Under the pieces are notes generated by a model. That model ran no database searches. It saw only the letters and a program-made list of their open reading frames with translations, and had not been told where the DNA came from. From the NCBI GenBank assembly GCA_905250125.1, contig CAJNOL010001046.1:1-64000 (forward strand): 64,000 nt of DNA. Direction: 5' to 3'. This document shows, piece by piece, positions 36,301 through 49,800 of this stretch (its first letter is position 1; each line of letters begins with the position of its first letter). The translations under genes and the position numbers were made by a program. This stretch comes from Rotaria sordida (Eukaryota; Rotifera; Eurotatoria; Philodinida; Philodinidae).

Positions 36301-38551
36301 TGATATATGTTTGAAAATTTCAGAAGAAATATTTACAAGAATAATCATAAAGTAAAAACTGGGGAAAAAATCTTGTGTGACAAGATTACGTGATTGTTTT
36401 TTTTTTGATTTCGATAGAATCTAATCGCTTGTATTCTTCAACTTGGCAATCATAAACATTTTGTTCAGAATTAAATTCCACATCCGACATTGCGAGAATG
36501 ACTATTTCATAGATTAAGTCTAATTTTGGAAAACACGCTTTTTTCGCTATGCGCAGAAAAATATCAGTAAGTTTTAGTTTCAAGATTTTTTCTCATGAAC
36601 CATAGCACTAGGAACCTTGAAAAGATCGTAGAACACAAAATTCTCTATCCCTTGATGGTAACTGCGTTACTTTATGAACAAAGACTTATAGAAATCAATA
36701 GAAAATCGCAATCAAGCAATCGAATAGGTTTTCATATTTTAAATTTTACTCCAATGAGAAAAATTATAAACGACATAGTTTTTGTAGAATAAAAAATTCT
36801 CTGTCAAATGAATTTCTGAAAATGACTCAGAATCAACTCAAACAAAGAAAATGATATTGTCTTTTTTTCATCTATGCTACCCGTCGTTTTATATTCAAAT
36901 AGATAATATGCACTCACTAGGAAGAATTCAATCAGAATCATCTGACAGAAATATTAATTGTTTTAATGCAGCGCATGACATAGCAGCAGGTGTAAAATTT
37001 CATAACAATCAAAAGATTTTATTTGTAGAAAGTTAAAAGAAATTTTTCATATGGAAAATAAAAACTTCGAAACCAATTTAATTTCCTTGATGACATGTAT
37101 AATTAACCAATACAAAGTATTCATGCAAGAAATATAAGGTTCAATAAACGTTTCTTTTATTTTCACTTCGTTTACTTTATAAAGTTTAAATGAATGCTAT
37201 ATTCTATTTACTTTTAATTCTTGTTTTTTTTTTTTTTTTTTTTATTTTTTGTTTAGACATACCAAAATCTTGTACAGTACAAATAGATAAATGATTTGGT
37301 AGAAATTTTCCAATTGATTTCCATTTTCGATCAATTTGTTTATTTAAATCAATTTCAATTTGAGTTCGACTATCTGATGAAATACGAACTAAATATAGTC
37401 CCCCACACAAAAAAAAACCCATAATCAATTTAATAGACAAAAAAATTCTTTTTTTTTTTGTTACCAGTAAATTCATTTGTTATTAATTCCAATAAATCTA
37501 AATAAACCAAAAATAAAAAATTTTATCATTTATTTTCTTATTAAATTTACCTATGGCTATTGTATGAATAAATCCATCAATAAAAACAAGAATAAGAATT
37601 TGTTTTGAATTTTCAATATAAACAAAAATATTTTCAACAGTTAAATTTATACATGTTGTATATATAAAAAGTGTTAAGCTGTCGGAATTTTGTTGACGAA
37701 AATCAAATCGAAGTCGATTTGGTAAAGATTTTGATTTAGTTAATGATGTTTCTTTTTGATTATTTTTAGTTATCAATCGACCAACAAGACATTTTTCAAG
37801 CATAGAAGCAAAATTTACCTAAACATACAACAAGAATTACTTTCAGCAAACATTTTAAATCTTTTTTTTTTTTATTAAACCCATGAATGTATATCTTGAA
37901 AAAGTGCAGTTGCATCAATACCAGCTCCTTTCATTATTTCATCAACACCACCTGGATGATAATCAAGATATGGGGTTATATTATAAACATGTCCTAAATA
38001 AAAAAGAGAAAAATTTTTTTAATAAGTCATACTAAGGCATTTTCTATTTTTACCTGAAATAGCAGTCCAACAGTCAGTTTTTTTATTATGTTTAGCTAAT
38101 TCATCTTCTGTAACACTTAATAATTTTCCATTTGTACCAGACATATTTGGTGTATTATTCGTTTTTCTTATCCAATCCATTAAACCTAATGAAATAAATT
38201 AAATAATTTCTTAAAATTTTTCATTTTCTTACCATGCTGAGGAGCTAAAATTACCTAAATAAATAAACAAAAAAAAAATAAATAAAACAATTTAAATTCT
38301 AAAAAAACAAAAATTAAAAGAAAGATTAATATTACTTGAGCTCGTGGTTTATTCACATTTGATTTTTGTACTGGTAATGAAAGATAATTCATTGTTACTG
38401 AAATATCTCTTATTTTATTTTCTTCTCTTGGTTTATCACCACAAATACCTTTTGAAAACATAAAAAGAAATACAAATAATTTTTATAACAAAAAGAAAAT
38501 GTTGTTTTTTTTTTTCAATATTTTCTACTTACATTTCCATATAGAACTCAT
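33387..38551 (-). CDS. CYB5R4: Cytochrome b5 reductase 4 (NCB5OR)
   Basis: Twelve phase-consistent exons, 38533-38551, 38336-38448, 38233-38254, 38054-38185, 37881-37993, 37551-37818, 37465-37497, 37263-37388, 35430-35570, 35224-35364, 34933-35173 and 33387-33609, give 523 residues, close to human NCB5OR (521). The enzyme passes electrons from NAD(P)H through FAD to haem in one polypeptide. The cytochrome b5 domain has HPGG (His108) and the second haem ligand region FQDIHSW (His131). A CS domain follows in exons 6-8. The FAD domain has VKPYT (residues 327-331). The nucleotide-binding domain has AGTGLTPM (398-405) and CICGPIKF near the C-terminus. All cofactor motifs appear intact. An N-terminal MDWI segment is also conserved. 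Exons of 19 and 22 nt occur at the 5' end. The ATG lies 1 nt after an acceptor-like CAG. Confidence 0.92.
33610..34932 (-). other. 1.3-kb last intron of CYB5R4
   Basis: AT-rich, with a nine-C tract at 33835-33843. No coding frame is supportable and no inverted repeat was noticed. Confidence 0.6.
35571..37262 (-). other. 1.7-kb CYB5R4 intron with unexplained open frames
   Basis: The intron between the CS-domain and FAD-domain exons holds several open stretches that do not belong to CYB5R4. The minus-strand frame 35698-35967 (peptides YWCTTDIDVYCNTETP and SYTERVTLVVDKLELSIP) has clearly higher GC and less A/T-biased third positions than neighbouring genes. Other frames lie at 36386-36583 (minus) and 36851-37036 (plus). 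None matches a family I recognise. They may be remnants of an inserted element or a decayed gene. Confidence 0.5.
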
Positions 38552-41500
38552 TCTGTATTCGACACGTTAGACTAAAGATATGATCTGTTTCTTTTTTTTT
38601 TAAGCATATATCTTAGATCTTTTTTATTCTTCATTATAAAACAAATGTGCCGCATGAAGAAAAATGCCATTCATGCAAGTTATTTGATGCATCCTGAGAA
38701 AAATGAGAAACAATGTTGACATCGTTTTTGATTTCTTTTCTTTTTTTCTTTAGCAAACGAGAAAGAAAAACAATGAAAGAAATTTACGAAGAGAGCGAAA
38801 GAGAGAGAAAAAACAACAACAACATTGAACATTTATTAGAAAATTAAGTTTTATATTTCATAAAAAAAAATTTTAAATGTCTTTTTTTTTTCGAGATTTG
38901 AATTCATTGTGCTTTTGGAGTTTTGAACGATTTAACATACCGGATGTAACATAAAGAAAGAAATCGCCTGAGGTTCGTGTTGTTATTTATCAATTATTAT
39001 TTATTCTTTTTGTTTTTCACGACTGACGGATGTGTTAAAAGTAATCGTCATAATATTTCAAAACTTTCTAACAGCATCTTTGAAATGTCTAACAATAGTC
39101 GAGCAACGGTACTAAGATAACGTTCAAACAGGATTTATACTTCTTAAACAATGAAAAGATGATTTCACAGAAAAAGTTTTGACGCAGTATAACGACAAAT
39201 TTTGAATACATTCATCAATGATCAAAAGAAAAATAGAAAAAGAAGAAAAAGATTACATTTACTAAATAAAATATTCCATTTTTTTTTAGAGGATTGAATC
39301 AAGCGTCTTTTTGAGACTAACCGTATGCTTTTAGGATAACAGATGATAAAGAAAAAAAGCGAAATCCAGGTGATTTCTTTCTTTATGTCGCACTTGACAC
39401 ATTTGGACAATATCATAAAAATCAATTAAAAGGAGACAGTAGAATATTTCAGGACCGATTTATTTATTATCATATGCAATCATATAGTCTGTGATAGTAT
39501 ATATTTTGAATAAAGGATCGTCTGATATAATCCGACTTATGTAGATATATTATCCTTTTGTAAATAGATCTATTTCAATATGATGTCTCAATATCGATTG
39601 TATAGAGTCTTAATGTCTGTCTATCTAAAATTCCCCAAAGAAAAATATTTCTTAATATTTAATCAAGTTTTTGTCATAGAACACGTCTCAAGTGTTCGAT
39701 AAAGAACCTAAAAGAAAAAAAAGAATAGAATATCTCCACTGTATCTTGACCGAATGAGTTAATTTTTTTTTCATAATTATAGAGGAAAGTTCCGAAATTT
39801 TCTTCATGAGCAAAACATTTAGTAAATACAGCTGAAACCTATTGTTGTCTACTTTTAAAGTGAAAAATTGACACTGTCGAGCAAAAATAAATGATAGAAT
39901 TTAGGCTTTTATTTTCTTAATTTTTAAATTTATTTAAAAACTTTGAATATTCGCTTGTCTATCTAACTTCTTCAAGGATTCATTTGAATGTTCTTATATA
40001 GAAAACTTCCGAAAAATCCATGTGACAACATTTAACTTTTGATAGTGTACTTGTATGAGTAGTCAACCATAAAGACACAAAATGTATCTGAAAACTTTCT
40101 GATATANNNNNNNNNNNNNNNNNNNNNNNNNNNNNNNNNNNNNNNNNNNNNNNNNNNNNNNNNNNNNNNNNNNNNNNNNNNNNNNNNNNNNNNNNNNNNN
40201 NNNNNNCTGATCCTTTCAGTAAAAAGAATTTTCAATTTTGCATCGACAAATAAAAGTGCTGGGCTCGAAATACTAAAACAAGATCACATTGTTATGATGG
40301 TCTGGAGCAATTTGACTTTTTTTCAGTATTTTGACTATAGCACCTTCATTCGTTGATGAAAATCTTTGTACCGGAAAAAAGCTCTACAAAATTGGATATG
40401 TTAAAAAAAGAACTCTCAGATCTTCATATTTCTTATGATTGATTAATAATGAAAGTACTCGAAAAAAAACAGCTATACTTTGGATTGAAGTAGGTAGTGC
40501 TCGATTCCTTGTATATCAATAAGCTGTTGATTTAAGAATAAAAAATAATAACTTTCCTCTATTATCAGGAAAGAAAACTTATACATTGGAGATACTACAT
40601 CATTTTTTTTTTGGATAGGTTATTGCTGGGACACCCAGTAGACAATACCTGATATTTCTTAATTTAAAATTCAATTGATAATAGTCATTCAAAATGAATT
40701 AATCGAGTATATAATAGATTACTTTATACCATTAATTCAAATGATAATCTAAAATAATTAGTTCATTTTATGATGTACAGATATGAGAATTATATAAAAA
40801 GAACAATTAAATCAATTGAAAATCTTATATTTGAATGTTATATTTAAATTGAAATTATGATACAATTAATAGATTATAAATTATTGAAATATTATGAATA
40901 TTTAATAATTGTTAAAGACCTAGATCATGATCTATATATGCTTGGAGAAATTATTCAAAGTAAAAATTTTATTTGAATTGATCAATGATATTTAATATAA
41001 TAACACATGAAGGTAAATCTAACTCTTCAGTTGTATGAATTAAATTGTAGTTAATCAAAAAAAAAAGGTGTTTTTTTCTTCAAGATGAGATACATTTGAT
41101 GATAAAAGTTTTCATAGGTTACAATTTATCGCCATTCAACATTGTATCTTACCATATTTAGAAATATTAAAATAAAGTAACAAAAAAAAAGTATTATTTC
41201 ATATTAGATATTGAAAATAGAAAGTGCGGTAGTATAAAGTCGTATGATACAAAATTCAAGTAATTTTATTAATGTTTATGATGATATAAAATTTAGGGCT
41301 ATTAATTGAATAACATTTACGTATATTAAACTATGTTTATACTGGTATGAATTGACTAGCTATGTATGATTGCATAGAATATTCGTTATATATAGCAAAT
41401 AAACAAAAATTAAACGAAACTTACCAGAGACAATTTGTTAATGTTGAAATTAGTGTCGAATTCGATTCAAGTCAATAAAGAATAAAATTCATTTTTTTCT

Positions 41501-42313
41501 GTTTTGGAATGATCTAAAAGAATTAAGAATATTAATTTTGTTTTTTTCTATTCTTATACAAAGCAAAAAAAATAATTAAATATTATAGAAATATTTTCTA
41601 AGTTAAAAATTTCTTAGGTCAGATTGATTTTTTTTGTTTTATCTCATTTATATTTTGTTTTTACATATAAACACGTCATTCTATTTCGTAAAAGCATAAT
41701 ATTAAAATATTTCCGTTATATTTTCCTGTCTAGAATATATTAGATGAGAAGTTCTATTCGTACGGAAGTTGTCGAAGATTAAGTTTTATCTCATTTTCTT
41801 TCATGTTCAATATTTTTTCATATATCTATTTATATTGAATAAACAACAATAATTATCTAACTCTCTTATTTAAAAATACATAATAAAATATTTTTGCATT
41901 TTTATTAATGATTTAAAGTTTCGTAGATTTTAATAATCCTATAATTTGAGTACGTCATATCTGAGATTCTCATATAAAATTCATCTATGAAATTTATGTA
42001 AACTTTTGAAATAACATAAATAATATGTAAAGAATTATAAACATATGATTAAAATCTTATTGATCACTAAAAAGATTTCTTTTTATCTTATTCTTATCTA
42101 TTAGTCAGTTTTTCGATAAAACTATTTTTTTAATTAATATCGCTTAGATAAGTAGGGTAATTTTAGTTTGTGTATGTGTGTTTTTTTTAAAATGAATATG
42201 AACTAATATGTTATCTAAATCTATGAATTTCAAAATAATAAAAAACAAAAATAAATAGATAAATGATTATTATTTAAAAATTTTATTTATTAAAAAAAAA
42301 AAATAAAACATTT
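38552..42313. other. Intergenic region upstream of CYB5R4
   Basis: About 3.8 kb with no recognisable gene. It contains the assembly gap at 40107-40206, so its true length is unknown. The part from about 40600 to 42300 is extremely AT-rich. No repeats with clear boundaries were found. Confidence 0.5.
40107..40206. other. Assembly gap of 100 N
   Basis: Exactly 100 undetermined bases, the conventional placeholder for a gap of unknown size. The sequence on either side should not be assumed contiguous. Confidence 0.99.
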
Positions 42314-44981
42314 TTATGAGAGAACACTTAATTTTCGTTGTTTTTTAAATTGAAATAATGGTATGCCACAGAAAGTTCGTTTATATTGACTAGAATTAAT
42401 TTGTTCATCATTGTCATAATTCTCTTCTTCATCATTAAAATTTGTATCAAAACAAAAACGACAAGCATGATCATGTATAGTTGGATAAACATAAACTTTT
42501 TTATTTGTATTTAATTCAAATAATGTTTGTAATTGATTTCTTAAACGAAAATGTCCATCATATCGTTTTGTAAATTCAATAATAAATGATGTTAATTTTG
42601 AATAAAGTTTTATTAATTTTTTTATTGATTTTTGAAATATATCATGAGATGTTAATAATGTATGATCATGAATAATAATACATAAATGATTTATATTTAT
42701 TGAATAAGTATTATTCATATCTGATGGAATAAATGATAAAAGATTTTGTCGATTAATCATATTTTTTCCTTGAAAAATAAAATACGAACAAAATCATTTA
42801 TTATTGATATGACTTTACAAAATTATAACATGTGTATCCCGGAATAATGAACTTTCCTAGAACTAATGTTTTATATATGTTAAGTTACTCGAGATACCTT
42901 GAAAAATTCAACACTAGACACTTATGTTCAGAGAAGTTATCAGTAAAAAATTAACACTAAAAAGGATAATCGACTTTCAATTCATACATTTTAGTTTAAA
43001 AAAAAAAAACTTCGTATTGAGGCAACTTCTAAGGCTAAAAAATGTCTACGCAAGGTTTTTTCTAAGCTTGTCTAGACTTTTCGAAAAATAATCGATTTAC
43101 TTTTCGTTAGCGACGTGATAAAGTACGAGTATACAAACAAACAAAAATGCTTTTATAACTGAATAAAAAGTTCAAAATCAAAAACAAAAATTTTTGTTTC
43201 GGGAGAATTTCGAGAAAATCGAGTTTTTAAGACGAAGATTTTTGAAATCCGATTTTGCTAAAAATTTCACTATAGATGCGATTCATATCGCAGAATTTAT
43301 TCTTCAGTTTTCACGGTTTTTTTTTTCTCATATGGTTAGAGAGATATTTGCTAATTACTTTTAAATCAATGGTCAAATGAAAGAACTAACATTTTTACAA
43401 ATGTCTATGCTAAAAGAACTTCTTCAAAAAATTCAAAAGTCAAATGAAAGATTTGTATGTCTTATTTTTACAATGAAATAGCTCACATATAAATATACCT
43501 ATTGTCAATGATTTCATATGATTCCATTTAAATTGATCTGTATATTGAGCAATTTGTTTTAAAAGAACAAGAAAACTTGGATGAATATCAGTTTGATTTT
43601 GTTCTGAAATAAACATTTTATCTAATATTCGTACATCATTCATTGTTAATAATATTAATTGTTGAGTCATTAAACATAATTGAACAACTGTTCGACGTGA
43701 CATTTGAATATTATTCATTACAATTGTTTGTATATTAGATTGTAATATATTCGGTATAGCTTTTACTATTTTTTCTATATTCCACATTCCTGAACCCATT
43801 TGATCAATTTTTCCATCAGTTATTATTAAATCAATTAATAATGGTAAATTTGTCATTAGTGTAATTAAACCATTAAGACTTAATTCAAATTTACTAATTG
43901 ATAAATTTTTTAATGAAGATATTAAATGAGATACATTATAAATAGAACGAAGTATATAAGATTCAAATGACTGTGTTATTTGATTTTTATCTGACCAAAT
44001 TATATTTAAATCATTTAAAAGTTCTATTGATGTTGTTACACATTGTATATAATCAATAGAAATTATTTGACGTCTATACCAATATTCATTTTGTATATAA
44101 GATGAATATTGATTTATATTTAATGTTGAATTTAATTGTAAATATTCTAATGGTAAATCAATTTGATTAAATTCAATAAAAATTTTCATTTGTTTTAATT
44201 GACATATATTAATAAGTATAATTCGTTGATATTTTAAATAATTTATATTTGTATATAAATTTAATGGACACATACCATGTAAATATGATAATTCAAGTGT
44301 ATGAAGATGTGAACATGAATGTAAATATTGATCAAATTCATTTATAAAACTATAATCATTATTTAATAAAAGAAATTTTAATGTTAAAATTTGTAAATAT
44401 TTATTAGGTAGTCGAGAAAATATTTCATGAGAATTATGATCATAATCAAACATTATTTTTAAATGTAAATTTATTAATTTTTCAAATTTATTATGAAGAA
44501 TATCTATTGAATAAAATGCTAATTGTAATGTATTTAATTGATTTAAATTATTTATATGATGTAAATTTATATGATTATTTGTTAAACGTAAAATTTTTAA
44601 TGTTAATGAACAAAAATTTAATGATTGTAATGTATGACATATATATTCATCATGTATAATTAATTGTTCAAGATTAGAAAATTTTTTTAAAGAAAAACCA
44701 TTATCATAAAGAATTTTTCTACATGTTAAATCAAGTTCATTGATTATTAATTGACGAATTGTTAATGCATTTGATATTAATAAACGAGAAAAATAATTAA
44801 ATAAATGATAATCAACAGTTGATTTTATATGAATATGTATCCATAAACATGAAGAATTATGTATTAAATTTTGTATACGTTTTGATGTATGAAAACTATG
44901 ATAAAGACGAACTAATTCAATATGATCAAGTGTACGAAAAATTTTTATCAAAGCAATATCAGGCAATTCACTTAGAGACAT
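42314..44981 (-). CDS. F-box protein with leucine-rich region
   Basis: Exons 43499-44981 and 42314-42768 join in phase (G|GA) to give 645 residues. The N-terminus is a typical F-box: LSELPDIALIKIFRTLDHIE, then a conserved tryptophan in CLWIHIHI. The F-box binds SKP1 and links a substrate to a CUL1 ubiquitin ligase. The rest has irregular leucine/isoleucine-rich repeats (LKILRLTNNHI, LNTLQLAF, LINLHLKI, LQILTLKF, LHTLELSYLHG), suggesting an LRR-like substrate-binding solenoid, although spacing is irregular. The second exon ends in an acidic stretch (NDEEENYDNDE) and a basic tail. Rotifers carry many such divergent F-box genes, so the substrate cannot be named. The ATG directly follows an acceptor-like TTTTTTTTCAG, pointing to a 5' UTR intron or trans-splicing. 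Confidence 0.8.
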
Positions 44982-45292
44982 CTGAAAAAAAATATATATG
45001 TTATAAGAACCCTATTAAAAATGTACAAGGACAATCAAATGAATAAGACGACAAGCTTTTCTTTTCATCCATCAACTATTCTCTATCGTGGTAAATTATA
45101 GTTAAAAAACAAAAAAACCACCTCCCATTATATTCACTTCTCTATTCATTTTCTCTTTTTATGTTTCATAAACATACACATAAACCTTAATGGTTACAAA
45201 AAAAAGAGGGAAAAAAATTCACAAATATTTTTTTAATATATATAAATAAATGAAACATGGAACAAAAAAAAAGTAAATTTTTTTTTCTAAAA

Positions 45293-47255
45293 TCACCCAT
45301 AAGATTCAAATATGTACTTATTTTCGTAAGTTAAATATGTTATAAGTCGATCATTCATCAATGGAGATGTTGATAATTGTTTAATATCATCGGGAAATTG
45401 TTTAATATGCATTTTAATTGATAAACGACAAATAGATTTTAATGAACGACATGAATTTTCTTGTTGATAATGTATAATTGTTTCAAAAAAATTCATAAAA
45501 CCAATTTTTTTATTTTCTAATTTTTTATTTAAAAATTGATATTCATCTGATCGTAAAAGAAGTTTTATTTGATTTAAATTAAATGTTATTTCACCATTAT
45601 CATAAATTTTACAAAGAAATTTATTAAATAAATTACTATCTTTTTCTTGTTGAGAATCTTCAAAACTATATAAAAAAAAAAAAAAACAATAAAAAAAATT
45701 TTTTTCTTTAATAATTTGAAATACTTAAGAGTCGATGATGGATATGGAAAAAGCATATCTTTTGAACGTGAATGAATAAAAAATTCATGATGATTTTTAC
45801 AAATATAATATATTCCAATAATTTCAAGAAAATAACCAATCATTTTTTGTTTTGTAGAATTTATATTTGTTTTATTATTTGTTACATTTATAAATATATC
45901 ACGTAAACGATATTTTAATAAGAAACAAGCTAAAATAGAATTAATTTTTTTGTCTTTTTAAATATAAGATGAAATCTTAACAAGAGAAAAACAAAAAAAA
46001 AAAAAATAAGAAAAAAGAAGTTTATTCCGTCGAACAGAAAAATAATCCGGTACAAGAACTTCTTTTTCTTTCCATGAGTCCATTAACTAGCGTGATGTGA
46101 GAAAAAGAAATTCTTTCGTGTATAATTTAAGTCGTTTATCAATCTATATATATATATTTATTTATAATAGTATTTAGATAAATCTGAACTTGTCTAGAAA
46201 AATGTACAACTATTTGACAATAGTACTGCAATTATTTTTGATGTCAAGGTATAAGAAACCGAAAAAAAAAATATTTCTAAAAAATGATTAAATAATAGAA
46301 AAGAATTAATTTGACAATGTAAAAGTACCAATCCCTTGTGCTTATCAATTATATATCTATATTTAAGTCGTCATAGACTTGTCATTTGAAGAGAAAAACT
46401 TTTTTTTCTCAATTTGTCTAAAGGAAATCCTATGGAATGTTACCTATATAATTTTCAAGGAAGAATACTTTCTAATTGTGGAATTACTTACTTCATATGG
46501 AAATAATTATTTTGATGTCTTGAAGAAGAAGAAGAAGAAAAAAATAATTAGTAAACTAGGACAATACTTTCAATATATTTTAAGATTTTTGTCTTCAAGA
46601 GCTATATATCAATTTGTAAAGGTCCTTTGAACATTTATCTATTACAATGTATACATTTCATACGGTTTTTTTTTTAAATAATAAAAAAGTCAAAAGTTAT
46701 TGTTTATTTGTTTGAAATTTTGTTTGGAATAACAATTAGATGTAAATTATTGTTTAAAAAAAATTCCGATCTGAATGTATAATCAAAAAAGAAAATCTAC
46801 TAACCAAGTTCAAGTAAAATATCAATATCAAATTCATTCCAAATAAAATTTGTATAACTATTAAATAAAGATTGATAACTTGAACGATTAATAGATGATG
46901 GTGAATATTCAAAAAATGATTTCGATATTTTACCATTCAATAGAAATAATTTATGTAATGATTGATAGAGATCTTTAGTCCTATTGTCAGTTCGATTTGG
47001 ATTTATTTTTTGACATAAAATATAAAGAAGATATTGATCAACAATTGTATTACCAAATTGATCATATCCATTTGATAATAATGTATTAGTAGTAGTTGTT
47101 GTTGTTGTTGATGGTGTTACTTGCAATTTTAAACATGATGAAAACGAATCATTTAATGTTGTATCAATATATTCTAGCATATTTGGTTGATTATCAGATC
47201 GACAAAGACGTGGCCGATTAGTGGTACCACTTGTTGATGAAACTGTATTTGTCAT
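45293..47255 (-). CDS. SOCS-box protein
   Basis: Exons 46805-47255, 45725-45929 and 45293-45665 keep phase and give 342 residues. The last ~50 residues form a SOCS box (SLKSICRLSIKMHIKQFPDD, then LPxx-like and LITYLTYEN), the module that recruits elongin B/C and CUL5. The upstream part is unlike ankyrin or SH2 domains. It begins with a low-complexity serine/threonine region (a run of seven threonines) and continues as a helical region with hydrophobic stretches (IIGIYYICKNHHEFF). It is presumably a substrate adaptor of a CUL5 E3 ligase of unknown target. The start ATG follows an AG by 4 nt. Its stop is 311 bp upstream of the F-box gene's start on the same strand. Confidence 0.75.
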
Positions 47256-49800
47256 TACACTGTAATCAAATAAATAGTTTTTATTTAAAACAAAAAAAAA
47301 AATCAAACAAAATAATTTTATTTGTTTACCTGTAATTTTTTGGTTTTTTTTTTTTGTTAAATATTCTTTGGCGTTAATAATCACTTGTATGAAAAGAGAA
47401 AATAAAAAAAAAATTGATGATAATTAGTTGTTTAATACATAAGTGAATAGATCTTTGTTGTTGTTGTTGGTTTTTTTTTGACTTAAAACAATTGTTTGTC
47501 TTCACTGGTTTTTTGTTTTATAAGTGTCAATATTTTTGGTTAACTTAACATTTCTTTTGTATAAACAAGTAATAATAAATAATGAGAAGAAAAAAAACCT
47601 ATATAAAAATATTAAAAAAAAACCAATAAATATAATATAGTTGGACGGGAAACAAAAGTAGATGTATTAAAAATCAGTAGAAAAAAAAAATGATTTCTTT
47701 TTCTCATTTCATGGCTTATGAAAAGACCATTTTTTCTATGGAATATAAAATAACAATCTTTTATATGATGTCATCAATTGGAAAGCAAGAGAATAATGCA
47801 AACAAACTAAGATGAATAGTACACCGTAGTATTCTTATTTCTTTCTCTTATATGAAGTTTTTCTTGCTCTCTAGGCCTATCTCTCTTCTCTCTCTCTCTC
47901 TTTCTCTCATTTTTTTTTTGTTCCAGAAAGTATGCCCGAATGATGATGAAGATGATGACGACAGGAATGCAAAAAAAAAAAGAAAAGAAAAAAAAGATTG
48001 GGTTTCAACGAACTAATTGGCTAGTGGTACCCGCTGGGGCACTTTTACTCACTCACCAGTTTAATAACAACGATAACGATACAATGAATTGGATGTGAAT
48101 AATGGTTTTTTTTATTCGTCTTCTTCTTCTATTCCGGATGTTGTTTGTAGTTTTGATGATAGTTTACGATCAACTATAGTACAATATACTCTTGTATCTA
48201 TTTTTAATAATCATTTCTTTATTGATCATATAAGTTACATTTTAATATAGTATTTATGTTTGTTTAATTCGAATTCGTGCATTGGATGCAAAACTTCATA
48301 TCTATTCTCATGAGATGAAGATTTAAGTAAACGAGAAATAATATATATATAAGAACGTGAAATAGAATGTGAAAAATAATTAGAATAATAAATAATCTTA
48401 AGAAATGAACGATGACTAATTTTGTTAAATATTATTATCCAAATAAAATGAAAAAGAAATTGTTTATCGATAATTTTTAATTGATATAAATTGTTGCTTT
48501 CTATTTTTTTTTTATTTCTTTTCATAATATTTAAGTAAATCATCTGTTTCAGATTAATCTTCGAATATGTCATTTCAACATATTGTCATAATTGGTTTTC
48601 TTTTGTTTTTTTTTTTTATGTAGCTTAATGTATCATCATGATGAATAAAAGCCATCTGATATAAATTAGGATCGTCTTTGATTAGAACCATATATCAATA
48701 TTTATCGTTCTTATTTAAACACTCTACACATCAACTGTTTTGATTGATGTAATTCCAAGATGATGAATAACTTTCATCGTGAATTTTTGCTTCGGTTGAT
48801 AATAGTATACAGTGAGGACTAATGCAAATAATATTAAAATCTGTTGATATTTGCATAGTTTTTGTTATTTCTTTATCTGTCTAGAATATGATACAAGTTT
48901 GGTAGGTTATTGTTGGTTTTTTTTTTCTTTAATACTCGACAAAAAAAAAGAACAAAACAAAACGTATTGAAGATTATTAGTGAAGTATTTTGTTCTTTTC
49001 TCCTGATGAATAAACAATGAACAAAGACAAAACAAAAGAATAAAGCGAGCACCAGCAGACAAACAAACAAAACAAACGAGAAAAGATTTTCATTTAATCA
49101 CTGTTCCATATAAGATAAATTAAGTATTTTTTTTCTTTTTCTTGTTTTCGAATTTGTTCGACCAAGTAAGGCAAAATGATGCAGAAGAAACACATGTTAT
49201 GCATCTCTTTGAGAACGCCAGAAACAAAAGAATATTATCACTTGAGATCAACATGCACACTCACACACGGAAAGGAAAAAAAAACGAGGAGTATACGGAG
49301 AAAGCAAAAAAAAATGAAGATAATTGTGCCATTCGACTACAAAACACACGCACACACACATACAAACAACCGTTTGCAAAAAAAAACAAAAGAAAAAAAA
49401 AAGATACAAATATGCTTAGAGATAGAAGAACAAAAACAAAAAATTCTAATAATCAATTTTATCGCAAAAGAAGATTATAAACAAAAAAACAAAAAAAAAA
49501 AACAAAACGAACCCTCTCAGCACAAAAAAAGAGAGAGAGAAACAAGAAAACAATACATAAAAACGAAAAACGCGTATTTATTTCATATATTGAACAAAAA
49601 AAAAGAAAGAAGAAAAATTAAATGTCATTTGAAATATAATTATTAATTAAGACAAAAGAAAAAAAGCCAGATAATTATATAGAAGAATATAAAGAAAAAA
49701 AAAATACTTTTTCTTTTTTTTTTTTGTGTTCCGTTTATTTCTTTTTTCTTCTTCATTTTATTAGTTGCACATGAATAATCTCTCTTTCGTTTTTTTTTAA
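47256..49800. other. Intergenic region between SOCS-box gene and tensin 3' end
   Basis: About 2.5 kb. It includes a CT microsatellite (47878-47907), an AT-rich part, and A-rich low-complexity DNA at 49250-49700 whose long lysine-rich frames are composition artefacts. No gene is supported. Confidence 0.6.

Noticed and set aside
49142-49646. Overlapping 112- and 156-codon plus-strand frames
   Set aside because: A-rich low-complexity DNA gives lysine/threonine-rich peptides without domain features; the two frames overlap and neither has coding character.
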